IMG/VR virus record: IMGVR_UViG_3300049846_001717
Location: 34,056 to 98,055 of that record
Direction: 5' to 3' (one strand)
Length of the DNA stretch: 64,000 nt
Source: a virus
In this document: positions 39,670 to 46,992 of the stretch, piece after piece
Layout: each line of letters begins with the position of its first letter
Numbering within the stretch: the first letter of the stretch is position 1
Program-made: the position numbers and the translations under genes
The notes under the pieces: generated by a model
What the model saw: the letters and a program-made list of their open reading frames with translations, nothing else
Databases searched by the model: none
Told to the model about the DNA's origin: nothing

Positions 39670-39852
39670 TTATTTTACGAGTTTCCGGATTCTCGACTTC
39701 ACTCGGTTCACATCACGGTCGATCTCATCCCACGACCGGTCCTCACCCAGCTCGAACTCGACGGCCAGCGACATCAGTGCATCCATCAGTTGGTCGAGTG
39801 ACATTTCCTGGATGGGGATGGTATACCCAGGAATGTAATGTTGGATGGCCAT
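39670..39852 (-). CDS. hypothetical protein, 60 aa
   Basis: Helical with MDALMSLAVEFELGEDR, basic tail. Single-gene unit with own boxed promoter. Confidence 0.68.
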   Translation of the reverse strand: MAIQHYIPGYTIPIQEMSLDQLMDALMSLAVEFELGEDRSWDEIDRDVNRVKSRIRKLVK

Positions 39853-39879
39853 GTTGAGACTCCGTGGAGGTGTGACTGT

Positions 39880-39927
39880 AATATAATAAAAGATGTGGTC
39901 AGGTCAAGCGGTCGTTACAATCGACGG
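39880..39927 (-). promoter_or_regulatory. boxed promoter
   Basis: TTGACC, 16 bp, TATATT; box CCGTCGATTGTAACG at 39913-39927, after hairpin GGTGACTCAAAAGGTCACC. Confidence 0.75.
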
Positions 39928-39980
39928 ACGGTGGTGACCTTTTGAGTCACCATTAAGGGCCACGCCCGCCGTCGTACGAC

Positions 39981-40292
39981 TTAGATACCGGTCCGCATCA
40001 CGGCATCCTCGAGCTCCGCCTTCGTGGCCTTGACCGTGTTGCCCGACCGATCGTTCTCGGCGACGAGGACGAGGTCGCCGAAGATCGGCGAACCATAGTC
40101 GTTATGGTAGGTCAACGGCAGGTTGAGTGCGATACCGTCCTCGTTGCAGTAGATACTGATCATGATGCCCGGTCGTGCGGTCGGGACGCGATCGGCCGTC
40201 TCGATATAGCCACCGACGATGGCCTGCATTTCCTCGAGCGTCGGCACGCCCTCGTGGAACTCGGTCACACCATTCTTGATCGTCGCGTACAT
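39981..40292 (-). CDS. DUF3846-like protein, 103 aa
   Basis: EMQAIVGGYIE near residue 25, YCNEDGIALNLP near 55 and GDLVLVAEND near 82 match the DUF3846 pattern found across phages and plasmids. Function of the family is unknown. Own boxed promoter. Confidence 0.75.
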   Translation of the reverse strand: MYATIKNGVTEFHEGVPTLEEMQAIVGGYIETADRVPTARPGIMISIYCNEDGIALNLPLTYHNDYGSPIFGDLVLVAENDRSGNTVKATKAELEDAVMRTGI

Positions 40293-40319
40293 CGTCGTAC
40301 TCCGTTGGGGTGTGACTGT

Positions 40320-40367
40320 AATATAGGGCCATTCTGAAATAAGTCAAGCGGTTGTTACAATCGACGG
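40320..40367 (-). promoter_or_regulatory. boxed promoter
   Basis: TTGACT, 16 bp, TATATT; box CCGTCGATTGTAACA at 40353-40367. Confidence 0.75.
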
Positions 40368-40374
40368 TGACGCG

Positions 40375-40696
40375 CAAGAAAAACGGCCATTCCGTCGAAT
40401 GGCCGCTTTCCCGGCGGTGGTTCCTTGCCGCCTCGCTCTTCCCGTATGACCCTTAGACTTATGTTTCGCGGCGTCACGAGTCTTGGCGCCTTCTGCTCGA
40501 TCTAGCTCGGAGGGACTGCGATTTCAGTCAATACGTAAAGAACTGGTGATTCCTCTTTTGTTGGTACACTTTATTTTTTCGTTCCGATATTTTTACTGTG
40601 CCTCGGAACGGGCGGCCCGACTACTCTGGTCAGTTCCTACAGATTCAATATCTCATTGATGTACCCGTTGGTGAGGGGTGTCAGTTGAGGTTTACG
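40375..40696 (-). ncRNA. ~320-nt non-coding transcript
   Basis: Promoter at 40702-40730 and a strong intrinsic terminator at 40378-40406 (GCGGCCATTC/GAATGGCCG then TTTTTCTT) bound an interval with no credible CDS. Internal stems include CGTTCCGA/TCGGAACG and GGCGG/CCGCC. Best read as a stable small RNA; no known family recognised. Confidence 0.6.
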
Positions 40697-40943
40697 ACAG
40701 GAATGTACCACGGGGACGAATGAAAGTCAAGAGGCGTGACGCTTCGTGTTCACGCTCGAGATGATCGACGAGATCCAGTGCGAGCTCCTTCGCCACCGTC
40801 ACGTTGTCCTCTTTCATGTGTCGGATGCACCGGTTGAGGTCACGGATCTGCTTGCGGAGTCGCTTGATCTTCCGCACGTGCTCCGGGTACTTCATGAGCC
40901 GCTTCTCGTCCATCAACTTGTCCGCACGTTCTCGAGCGTTCAT
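40692..40943 (-). CDS. basic coiled-coil protein, 83 aa
   Basis: Highly charged helix throughout (KIKRLRKQIRDLNRCIRHM). Start overlaps the upstream stop (TGATG). Likely nucleic-acid or protein binding; unknown. Confidence 0.65.
   Translation of the reverse strand: MNARERADKLMDEKRLMKYPEHVRKIKRLRKQIRDLNRCIRHMKEDNVTVAKELALDLVDHLEREHEASRLLTFIRPRGTFLS
40702..40730 (-). promoter_or_regulatory. promoter of the small RNA
   Basis: TTGACT, 17 bp, TACATT; overlaps the last codons of the 40692-40943 gene; no box. Confidence 0.7.
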
Positions 40944-41179
40944 CAGATCCTCTCGATCAGGAGATCGGCCTTGAGCAGTTCCGGCGTGGTCATGCGGAGT
41001 CCCTGCTTGCGGAGCGCCTTGAGCCGACCCACGAGCGTGGTACGGATGGCCGGCATCGCGTCACGCTCATTCTTGACCTTGACACCGTAGACGAACGTGC
41101 TGATCACATCGATCGACAGATCGATCGTCTGCTTCGTCTTGATCTCGCGGGGCTGTTCGATCGTCACCTTGAAGTTCAT
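40943..41179 (-). CDS. hypothetical protein, 78 aa
   Basis: Basic, N-terminal beta strands then a helix with Leu/Arg. Leader of the standard length and CTGAGCAGC before ATG. Unknown. Confidence 0.65.
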   Translation of the reverse strand: MNFKVTIEQPREIKTKQTIDLSIDVISTFVYGVKVKNERDAMPAIRTTLVGRLKALRKQGLRMTTPELLKADLLIERI

Positions 41180-41205
41180 ATGCTGCTCAGTTGGGGTATG
41201 GGAGA

Positions 41206-41234
41206 AAGCTACTGCGGTTCGGTCAGGAAGTCAA
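41206..41234 (-). promoter_or_regulatory. promoter, no box
   Basis: TTGACT, 17 bp, TAGCTT; lies at the 3' end of the SprT gene. Confidence 0.62.
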
Positions 41235-41669
41235 GCGGTCCCATTCGATCATCCGTTCGTGGATAGGCAGGTGCCGGCACTTCGGGCACGCCCCACGGAT
41301 CCGGCGGTGACGCTTAACTGTGAAGTTACAGTGACGACATGTACCGACGACAGTACGTTCGACATTCATTACGCCACACCGTTCTCCCGTATCGCCGAGA
41401 GCGATGGCCTTCGCCCGCCACACTGCGTCGTGCCCGTGGCCATGACCGACGATGGCATGTGCGAGCTCATGCGCCACGACCTGGGTGGCTCGCTTGAGGC
41501 CCATCGGAAGCACGTGCACCGAAACTTCGATGGTCTTACGGTCGTATCGGCAGACCCCGAGTCGTGTCTTGTTCGTGTTGAATCGGAAGCGCCACCCGAC
41601 GAGGTTGTGGCGCTTGATCTCGGCTTCGGCGAGCTTGGTCACGGTGCGCTGCAGGGCAAGGTTTTCCAT
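41223..41669 (-). CDS. SprT-family zinc metallopeptidase, 148 aa
   Basis: VAHELAHAIVGHGHGHDAVW gives HExxH plus a third His ligand; a C-terminal zinc ribbon follows (CRHCNF, CPKCR). SprT/SPRTN proteins cut proteins bound to DNA; phage members are common. Full-length for the family. Leaderless start. Confidence 0.88.
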   Translation of the reverse strand: MENLALQRTVTKLAEAEIKRHNLVGWRFRFNTNKTRLGVCRYDRKTIEVSVHVLPMGLKRATQVVAHELAHAIVGHGHGHDAVWRAKAIALGDTGERCGVMNVERTVVGTCRHCNFTVKRHRRIRGACPKCRHLPIHERMIEWDRLTS

Positions 41670-41675
41670 GTCCGT

Positions 41676-41734
41676 AATATACAGTGATGTCCGATTAAGT
41701 CAATAGTGACTTTTGATTTCGTTACAATCCGTGG
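41676..41734 (-). promoter_or_regulatory. boxed promoter with leaderless start
   Basis: TTGACT, 16 bp, TATATT, six bases, ATG; box variant CCACGGATTGTAACG at 41720-41734. Confidence 0.72.
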
Positions 41735-41737
41735 CCC

Positions 41738-41962
41738 TTAGCTCGTGCACAACCGGCACGAGCAGACCACTGGCGGACTGAACCCCACCGCGGCATTCAT
41801 CGGATCCTCTTCGGCGGCGAGCTTGCATCCGGCCTCGCGCATTTCCGTCTCCTGTTCCGTGATGTGCCGGTTGTAGTCTCGGCACTGCTGTGAACAGAGG
41901 ATGTCCCCATGTGGCTCGCCGTCCGTCTCGACCCAGGTTCCGCAGATGATGCACCGTTCCAT
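41738..41962 (-). CDS. zinc-finger protein, 74 aa
   Basis: CIICGTWVETDGEPHGDILCSQQC is a DUF2116/MYND-like knuckle with four Cys; a second CSC-RLC pair closes the C-terminus. Probably metal-binding adaptor. Confidence 0.7.
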   Translation of the reverse strand: MERCIICGTWVETDGEPHGDILCSQQCRDYNRHITEQETEMREAGCKLAAEEDPMNAAVGFSPPVVCSCRLCTS

Positions 41963-41974
41963 GTTCGATGGTCC

Positions 41975-42115
41975 TCAGCAGGCGTTGGCCGCGCGGTGGT
42001 ATTCCTTGGCGATTCGAAGCAGACGGATCGATTCGTCCTCACGACCGGCAGCATTCTCCAGGTCGGCCCACCGAAGGTATTGGTTCCCCAGTCGCTCGAG
42101 TTGATCGCGGGTCAT
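41975..42115 (-). CDS. helical protein, 46 aa
   Basis: ATG at 42115, stop TGA at 41975. TPR-like pattern (LRWADLENAAGREDESIRLL) though too short for a repeat domain. Confidence 0.6.
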   Translation of the reverse strand: MTRDQLERLGNQYLRWADLENAAGREDESIRLLRIAKEYHRAANAC

Positions 42116-42116
42116 G

Positions 42117-42314
42117 TTAGGCCTCCAGGCCACAGGCGGTGAGGAACTTGTTCCGGTCGAACCGCGGGTTCTCCCGCTCGAGATCGTCGGCCACTTCCTC
42201 GACCGTGGTTTCCCACTGATCCTTCGCGCCGGCCTGACGTTCGTCGTTCGACGGCAGGTGAAGACGGGAGGACCGAAGGGCCGAGGCGATGAGTTCGTAA
42301 TCCTTGCGAGTCAT
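42117..42314 (-). CDS. hypothetical protein, 65 aa
   Basis: Soluble helical protein with YELIASALRSSR and DLERENPRFDRNKFL; the pattern is common in phage early proteins. Function unknown. Confidence 0.68.
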   Translation of the reverse strand: MTRKDYELIASALRSSRLHLPSNDERQAGAKDQWETTVEEVADDLERENPRFDRNKFLTACGLEA

Positions 42315-42341
42315 TCGATACTCCGTGTGGGGTGTGAAAGA

Positions 42342-42394
42342 AATATAATAGACTCTGGCGGGCTGGCAACAGCAAGTTTCGTTACAATCGACGG
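42342..42394 (-). promoter_or_regulatory. boxed promoter
   Basis: TTGCCA, 16 bp, TATATT; box CCGTCGATTGTAACG at 42380-42394; leader ends CACGGAGTATCGA. Confidence 0.75.
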
Positions 42395-42406
42395 ACCATC
42401 GTGAGA

Positions 42407-42550
42407 CTATCTCACGATGATACGGGCGTCATACCCATCGTGATCGATGAGCGACCGCCGAACTTCCTCGATCGTGTATCCCGTGAACCACACCGTATCG
42501 ATGTGGCGACCGTTCAGATACACGGTATAAGCACGAGTGTTGGGTTTCAT
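42407..42550 (-). CDS. small DNA-contact-like protein, 47 aa
   Basis: ATG at 42550, stop TAG at 42407. YTVYLNGRHIDTVWF strand pair then TIEEVRRSLIDHDGY helix: the small 'beta-beta-alpha' layout frequent in phage proteins. Unknown. Confidence 0.6.
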   Translation of the reverse strand: MKPNTRAYTVYLNGRHIDTVWFTGYTIEEVRRSLIDHDGYDARIIVR

Positions 42551-42750
42551 ATGGCCCGTCCGATGATTTTGATCGTGGTACGGGGCGAGTTCAGGCCGAG
42601 GCTTTCACGTGCGATGATCTTGGCGTAATCGCACCGAGTCCGCACCAGATCTTCGGCATACTGCTCCGATTCGGTATCGACGGTGAATACCTCGGCCGTT
42701 TCGGCGACTTCGCCTTCGTGTCGATGGCCGCCGACGACGATGTAGAACAC
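42547..42750 (-). CDS. hypothetical protein, 67 aa
   Basis: GTG at 42750 just after the upstream stop with AAGGTGG before it. Beta strands with VGGHRHEGEVAE. Unknown. Confidence 0.58.
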   Translation of the reverse strand: MFYIVVGGHRHEGEVAETAEVFTVDTESEQYAEDLVRTRCDYAKIIARESLGLNSPRTTIKIIGRAI

Positions 42751-42751
42751 G

Positions 42752-43069
42752 TTAGTCCACCTTGAGCGAGAGGTACGCGGGACCGACATCGTACATCACC
42801 GTACGACCCTTCCGCGTCTGCGTCACGAACCCGGCCTCGGTCGCGGCGGAGAAGATGTACGCACCCCATCCCCGCACCGACGAAGTGTTCTGCGAGTTGA
42901 TCCCGAAGACGTCCTGCAGGATCTGGGCACGGGTGCGGGGACCGTTGACGTAGAGGTAGAACGTGATCCGACGAAGACGGGACTTCGGGTTCGACGGCGA
43001 CTTGGCGAGGTTCAGGCCGTTGTGCTTGATGAAACCGAAGGGGCGGTTCGTGCGACGGGTCGGGTACAT
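42752..43069 (-). CDS. winged-helix-like protein, 105 aa
   Basis: Basic N-terminus, then a wHTH-type pattern: LRRITFYLYVNGPRTRAQI.., AATEAGFVTQTRKGR. Possibly a transcription factor; own boxed promoter. Confidence 0.65.
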   Translation of the reverse strand: MYPTRRTNRPFGFIKHNGLNLAKSPSNPKSRLRRITFYLYVNGPRTRAQILQDVFGINSQNTSSVRGWGAYIFSAATEAGFVTQTRKGRTVMYDVGPAYLSLKVD

Positions 43070-43095
43070 TGTAGCTCCGTGTCGGGTGTGAGTGT

Positions 43096-43164
43096 AATAT
43101 AATAGGGTCTATCGGTCTGGCAACAGCGAATTTTGCAAAATCCGATTTTCGTTACAATCGACGG
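43096..43164 (-). promoter_or_regulatory. boxed promoter
   Basis: TTGCCA, 16 bp, TATATT; box CCGTCGATTGTAACG at 43150-43164, 26 bp beyond the -35, the widest spacing type. Confidence 0.72.
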
Positions 43165-43193
43165 AGTGCCAGGCACCCCGACGGAGTGCCCTT

Positions 43194-43412
43194 TCATCGA
43201 GTCCTCAGACAGGAGATGTCGGTGTCGTAGATGATGTAACAGACCACGCCTTCCGATCGGTCGTACACCTTCCGAAGCGCGCTGTCCTCGAACCGTTGGA
43301 CCGCGTGGGATCGACGCGTCGGACCATCGACGAACTTCGGGATCGTGATCGCGGCGAGGATGCCGATGATGACGACGACGATGAGCCACTCGAGCGGTGG
43401 GAGATTCTTCAT
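43194..43412 (-). CDS. pilin-like single-TM protein, 72 aa
   Basis: Residues 7-30 read LEWLIVVVIIGILAAITIPKF, cut here to its key features: a Glu near the start of the helix, IVVVIIGILAA and TIPKF, closely like the N-terminal helix of type IV pilins and pseudopilins. The usual Gly cleavage site before it is missing. C-terminal domain is short with two Cys. It may mimic pilin or simply be a membrane peptide. Confidence 0.65.
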   Translation of the reverse strand: MKNLPPLEWLIVVVIIGILAAITIPKFVDGPTRRSHAVQRFEDSALRKVYDRSEGVVCYIIYDTDISCLRTR

Positions 43413-43447
43413 ACGGTACGGTCCTCATTGGTGGAGTTCATAGTCGT

Positions 43448-43500
43448 AATATACCACATATGCTGAAGAAGGCAACAGCGAGTTTCGTTACAATCGACGG
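43448..43500 (-). promoter_or_regulatory. boxed promoter
   Basis: TTGCCT, 16 bp, TATATT; box at 43486-43500, immediately after the terminator at 43505-43545. Confidence 0.74.
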
Positions 43501-43504
43501 GAAC

Positions 43505-43548
43505 ACGCACGACAACGGGCACCAGCCTCGTGCCGATGCCCGTTGCGT
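43505..43548 (-). terminator. terminator hairpin of the RNA cluster
   Basis: Minus strand AACGGGCATCGGCACGAGG..TGGTGCCCGTTG stem, ending the non-coding transcript from 44163. Confidence 0.65.
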
Positions 43549-43549
43549 T

Positions 43550-44158
43550 TCTTTAATCTCGGATTCTTAGGATTGACTACCCGCGGATCACCGAGCCAAA
43601 TCCGATCCCATTGTAGTATGGGCCTGCTCAGTAGACTGCGGCGCCTACTGAACGATTGAGTGACGGTTTCTCGATCTACCGCCAACGTCCTGCATTGTGA
43701 AGTCTGCCCCTGCGGGGACTTGAACCCCGATTCTTTCGATATCACCGTACTCGCTCGCGCTTCTGCAGAGCCCTTCGAGCTTTCGGTATTAATGAGACTG
43801 TGGGGGACGATCCCACCTACCCACGGCACTAGCCGATATATCGACCGAATCGATACGGTCATAGGGTTGCTCCAACCGTTTCGAGGACGGTTTCAGAGTC
43901 TCACTACAACTTAGTGTTCGGGTTAGGCGGCGTTCCCTTGACCACTTCGGGATTGCTCTTACCTCCATGTCCCACTAGCCTGAGCGGTAGTGTGGTGGAC
44001 CCGATCGGACCACCCGAACACCTACAAGTTACTGCGTGGTGTTTCGATTGTCAAGTGTGACGGATGGCTCGAAAGACTCACGGCCGCCGCGCTTACCCCA
44101 TCCCCTTTCCGTTTCTTTCAACGGGTGTCTAGTGGGTTCCGTTCACACCTATCACACT
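43550..44158 (-). ncRNA. 600-bp non-coding RNA cluster with tRNA-like elements
   Basis: A boxed promoter (44163-44190) and the terminator at 43505 bound DNA with no credible CDS. It contains a canonical T-arm CGGGG-TTCAAGT-CCCCG (43709-43725) without a matching 5' acceptor; a 111-nt element (43793-43903) with 7-bp terminal stem TGAGACT/AGTCTCA, a T-arm-like GTGGG/CCCAC and a hairpin ACCGT/ACGGT; and a 10-bp stem gtgttcgggt/acccgaacac (about 43914-44024). Confidence 0.5.
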
Positions 44159-44162
44159 GGTA

Positions 44163-44229
44163 AATATATAGTGGAGACTGCCAGTGGCAACAGCGAGTTT
44201 CACCCTTGACTTTTTGTTACAATCGACGG
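44163..44229 (-). promoter_or_regulatory. boxed promoter of the RNA cluster
   Basis: TTGCCA, 16 bp, TATATT; box CCGTCGATTGTAACA at 44215-44229. Confidence 0.72.
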
Positions 44230-44258
44230 AAATCAGATTTCTCCGATTTCGTTGGACG

Positions 44259-44783
44259 TTACTTAACGGCCCACTTGAACCACGCCGAACGAGCCTCGTC
44301 CTCGGGCAGAACATTGAGGATCACACCCCCGGCCGCCCACGACGGCACGTACTCCGCCTGCAACACCTCACGAAGTCGAGTCGGTTCCATCGAACGAGAT
44401 GAGAGAATCTGATTGTCGGGCATGAGCACCAACAGCTTGGTGCTCAGTTCCTTTCTGAACACACGCTCGAGACGAATCTGCTCCTTGCGCAGCACCTGTT
44501 CGTGTACGAGGTTGTCGATCACATCCTCGGCGGACTCGGACTGATGGACGAACGGCGAGCCGTCCTCGTCGAGGATGTCCGTGACGACTGGCGGCAGTGA
44601 CTTCGCGTAGGCCACGAGATCGGCACGAACAGGGTTCGAAATGCTGAGTTCGGTGGGTCCGCCGCGACCGTAGTTCCTCGCGGACCCCGCCAGCTTTCCA
44701 TCGATCAAGATGGAGGCGCGGAACGCGTACGTTTCCTCGGAGAGCGATGGGAAGTGTCGGAAGTTTCTCAGGCTGACATTCAT
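44259..44783 (-). CDS. hypothetical protein, 174 aa
   Basis: Soluble alpha/beta protein; N-terminal half beta-rich (ASILIDGKLAGSARNYGRGG), central acidic helix, C-terminal Trp-rich. Resembles DNA-nick or substrate-modulating phage proteins only in size; family not recognised. Single gene with own promoter. Confidence 0.72.
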   Translation of the reverse strand: MNVSLRNFRHFPSLSEETYAFRASILIDGKLAGSARNYGRGGPTELSISNPVRADLVAYAKSLPPVVTDILDEDGSPFVHQSESAEDVIDNLVHEQVLRKEQIRLERVFRKELSTKLLVLMPDNQILSSRSMEPTRLREVLQAEYVPSWAAGGVILNVLPEDEARSAWFKWAVK

Positions 44784-44808
44784 TGCGGCTCCATGTGGGT
44801 ACGACAGA

Positions 44809-44856
44809 AATCTATATCAATGATTATGGAAGTCAAGCGATTGTTACAATCGACGG
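44809..44856 (-). promoter_or_regulatory. boxed promoter
   Basis: TTGACT, 16 bp, TAGATT; box CCGTCGATTGTAACA at 44842-44856. Confidence 0.72.
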
Positions 44857-44865
44857 GAAAACCAA

Positions 44866-45180
44866 ATGGGCCATCCTCCGTATTCCAGAGGATGACCCAT
44901 ATCGCTGAATCGGGCGGGCCCATGGTCCCATTTCGTCCATCACTGGCCCGACACTCTAGCGTGGCGACACCGCTGTTCCATCCTAGCCACATCACATTGT
45001 CCCCGTGGGACAAATCCCATGGCTTCGGTTTGCCGTGAAACCCGACACCGACCTTGCGCCATCGATTTATATACCGATATGGGCATTAGCGGTGACAATC
45101 TTGTGTCACTCGACTTCGATCCAACATCGCTTTACCCACTACCTCGATCCGTCGGCTACGAGGGGCTCATCGGTTCCCAC
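44866..45180 (-). ncRNA. ~315-nt non-coding transcript
   Basis: Promoter 45187-45215 and a terminator hairpin at 44869-44900 (GTCATCCTC/GAGGATGGC then TTTGGTTTT) enclose no supported CDS. Internal stems include CCATGGGATT/AATCCCATGG-like pairs near 45005. Same size and layout as the RNA at 40375-40696 but no obvious sequence match. Confidence 0.55.
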
Positions 45181-45186
45181 ACTACA

Positions 45187-45235
45187 AGTATATAGCGGTG
45201 ACGCAGGGAAGTCAAGCGGTCGTTACAATCGACGG
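45187..45235 (-). promoter_or_regulatory. boxed promoter of the second small RNA
   Basis: TTGACT, 17 bp, TATACT; box CCGTCGATTGTAACG at 45221-45235. Confidence 0.74.
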
Positions 45236-45239
45236 AAAG

Positions 45240-45285
45240 TGAAACGGGACGCTTCCCCGGATGAGGTAGAAGCGCCCCGACTGAT
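45240..45285 (-). terminator. terminator after 45366-45605 gene
   Basis: Stem GGGCGCTTC/GAAGCGTCCC followed by GTTTCACTTT, then the box. Confidence 0.68.
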
Positions 45286-45365
45286 TTGGCCGATCAGTTT
45301 ATCCGTTTCGTGGATTAGTCGTCGGAGTCATTCGCTATCGCAGGGCGACTCGGGAAGTAAACCCA

Positions 45366-45605
45366 TTACTTCGGTGCCAACATTGCCATGAAATCCGAGA
45401 CGAGTCGGTTTCGAACGGCTTCGGTGATCCACACCGTGTAGACGTTCTGATCGTCATCCACGAACACGAGCTTGGTGTTGCCGTTCGGCTTCTGCTTGAG
45501 GACGACGACCTCGACCATCGTGTGATCCAGCGCGACCACCTGATTGATGTGTCCACTGACCGCCGAGTCGAGAGACACAGGGACATCTTGGCTGATCTTG
45601 AGCAT
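45366..45605 (-). CDS. hypothetical protein, 79 aa
   Basis: ATG at 45605 with GAGGA upstream; longer frames to 45842 run through tRNA-like DNA and are rejected. Beta-rich with KLVFVDDDQNVYTV. Unknown. Confidence 0.65.
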   Translation of the reverse strand: MLKISQDVPVSLDSAVSGHINQVVALDHTMVEVVVLKQKPNGNTKLVFVDDDQNVYTVWITEAVRNRLVSDFMAMLAPK

Positions 45606-45859
45606 TTGCTGAATTCCTCGAATGGTGATCTCGTTCACCAAGTAGACGGTTCGAGTTGAACGCCCCCGAACGAGCGTGAAATTAGTTGACCGACTTGCTG
45701 AATTTGTAGCTTCACGAGCAAGATTATCACTCTTGTGGGATATACCCAAATCGGCTTGACGGCGATGAACCCGTTGTTCCGATAACCCGATCCGATGAGC
45801 TGACCGTGATGGACTTCGAACCCCCACATCACTTTCCGGCATTTGTCTACACGGTCAAT
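45606..45859. other. spacer with tRNA-like fragments
   Basis: No CDS supported. A T-loop-like GGGGGTTCGAAGTCC at 45808-45826 has short acceptor-like pairing CCGTG/CACGG; it may be a truncated tRNA. Confidence 0.3.
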
Positions 45860-45931
45860 AGCTCTTACGGGAATCGAACCCGTCTCTGCTCCTTGAAAGG
45901 GAGCCGTCCTCTACCGATAGACGAAAGAGCC
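45860..45931 (-). tRNA. tRNA-Glu(UUC), second copy
   Basis: Acceptor GGCTCTT/AAGAGCT, anticodon loop CTTTCAA in GCTCC/GGAGC, T-arm ACGGG-TTCGATT-CCCGT. Confidence 0.9.
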
Positions 45932-45938
45932 CTGCAAT

Positions 45939-45998
45939 GGTCAGTGAAGGATTTGAACCCTCGAGCGCCTGACGGGCGATTCCGGCTTACGCCTGACC
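45939..45998 (-). tRNA. 60-nt tRNA-like gene lacking a D-arm
   Basis: Acceptor GGTCAG/CTGACC and T-arm GAGGG-TTCAAAT-CCTTC are clear, but only 29 nt lie between acceptor and T-arm, room for one arm (CGCC/GGCG, possible anticodon GUC with C33). Confidence 0.5.
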
Positions 45999-46009
45999 GT
46001 GGTGGTGTG

Positions 46010-46045
46010 GGGACTGGTGACCTATCAAGTCACCAATCTTATTTT
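46010..46045 (-). terminator. hairpin with A/T tail
   Basis: Stem TTGGTGACTT/AGGTCACCAG on the minus strand at 46018-46038, between the non-coding RNA and the tRNA pair. Confidence 0.45.
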
Positions 46046-46235
46046 ACTTCCGTCACACCCCGGAAGGTCTGATCTAGGCTCAGACTTTGAAACCCTATCG
46101 ACATTTTCGTTCTTCGACAGTATACGCCGCTGATGGTCGCGGATCACCTTGGGTTTGATTTTACGTCCCAACCCTGAGACGGATATAGGGAACGGTACCT
46201 GTCGGCTTCGAAGGCATAACGACTTCCCGCCCCAC
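46040..46235 (-). ncRNA. putative non-coding leader RNA
   Basis: Between the promoter at 46242-46270 and the tRNA genes there is ~200 bp with no convincing CDS; a hairpin AAAGTCTGA/TCAGACCTT lies at 46065-46094. Confidence 0.35.
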
Positions 46236-46241
46236 ACCTTC

Positions 46242-46270
46242 AATCTACCCTCATGCCTCCGAAAAGGCAA
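46242..46270 (-). promoter_or_regulatory. promoter of the tRNA-Glu unit
   Basis: TTGCCT, 17 bp, TAGATT; no box. Confidence 0.65.
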
Positions 46271-46279
46271 GTGGGTCGA

Positions 46280-46585
46280 TTACTTCCGGCCCGTCGCCGC
46301 CCGATACGCGTCGGCGATCAGGAGCACCAGCTCGATCGTCTGGAACTGATCGGGCACGTAGTCGTCGAGCAGCGTCTTGAGGCGCGTATCGTGGTTGACG
46401 TTACCATCGGCGTCATCGAAGACCCACTGATCCGTGAACCACGGACCGACCCTATCGCCGTCCTGCGTGAGATAGGTCAGACCCCTGGGCACGAACGCGA
46501 TCTTGTTATGGAACTTGGCCACCTCGGGCGGCATCACGATCACGACGACCTTTGCGGCACGGGGACGAGCGGTAGAACGGGGCAT
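46280..46585 (-). CDS. hypothetical protein, 101 aa
   Basis: Basic N-terminus (RSTARPRAAK), then a soluble alpha/beta domain. Ends just before the tRNA-unit promoter. No family. Confidence 0.66.
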   Translation of the reverse strand: MPRSTARPRAAKVVVIVMPPEVAKFHNKIAFVPRGLTYLTQDGDRVGPWFTDQWVFDDADGNVNHDTRLKTLLDDYVPDQFQTIELVLLIADAYRAATGRK

Positions 46586-46607
46586 GAGGAACTCTCGGAA
46601 AAGGGTT

Positions 46608-46880
46608 TTATGGCAGAGGAAGGATCATGATGCCGTCCGTATTACAGACGGTACTCGATGTGGCACGTTTGCCGCACTGATTATCCACACCACCACCGAA
46701 CGACTTGGCGATCTTCACTATCGTGCTTCTACGGCCGTATCCACCACCGATCAGTTTATGAACGCTGATGTGAGTGATGCGACCGACGGCGATGGCACCG
46801 CTCTGATTGTAGACGACCTCTTGGTCCACTTCGAGTGGACGACCGAGAACATCGACGGCGGCATCAGTGGCGGATTTCAT
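46608..46880 (-). CDS. hypothetical beta-rich protein, 90 aa
   Basis: LEVDQEVVYNQSGAIAVGRITHI looks like an SH3/KOW-type small barrel; two Cys near the end. Leaderless start. Confidence 0.64.
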   Translation of the reverse strand: MKSATDAAVDVLGRPLEVDQEVVYNQSGAIAVGRITHISVHKLIGGGYGRRSTIVKIAKSFGGGVDNQCGKRATSSTVCNTDGIMILPLP

Positions 46881-46886
46881 AGAAGA

Positions 46887-46935
46887 ATGATAGTGTGGGG
46901 CGTCCTAGAAGTCAAGCGTTCGTTACAATCGACGG
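46887..46935 (-). promoter_or_regulatory. boxed promoter with leaderless start
   Basis: TTGACT, 17 bp, TATCAT, six bases, ATG; box CCGTCGATTGTAACG at 46921-46935, following a long hairpin (GTCACCGTG/CGGTGAC). Confidence 0.72.
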
Positions 46936-46937
46936 AC

Positions 46938-46978
46938 ACCGTCACCGCATCCTCTAGGGGGACACGGTGACGGGCGGG
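46938..46978 (-). terminator. terminator hairpin after the AAA+ gene
   Basis: Minus strand CCCGTCACCGTGTCC..GATGCGGTGACGG stem, directly before the box. Confidence 0.62.
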
Positions 46979-46992
46979 ACGGGAAACCGATT

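Noticed and set aside
43488-43862. 124-codon minus-strand frame across the RNA cluster
   Set aside because: Reads through a T-arm and terminator; typical tRNA-region artefact.
45606-45842. N-terminal extension of the 45366 gene
   Set aside because: Passes through tRNA-like DNA; the inner ATG with GAGGA is better supported.
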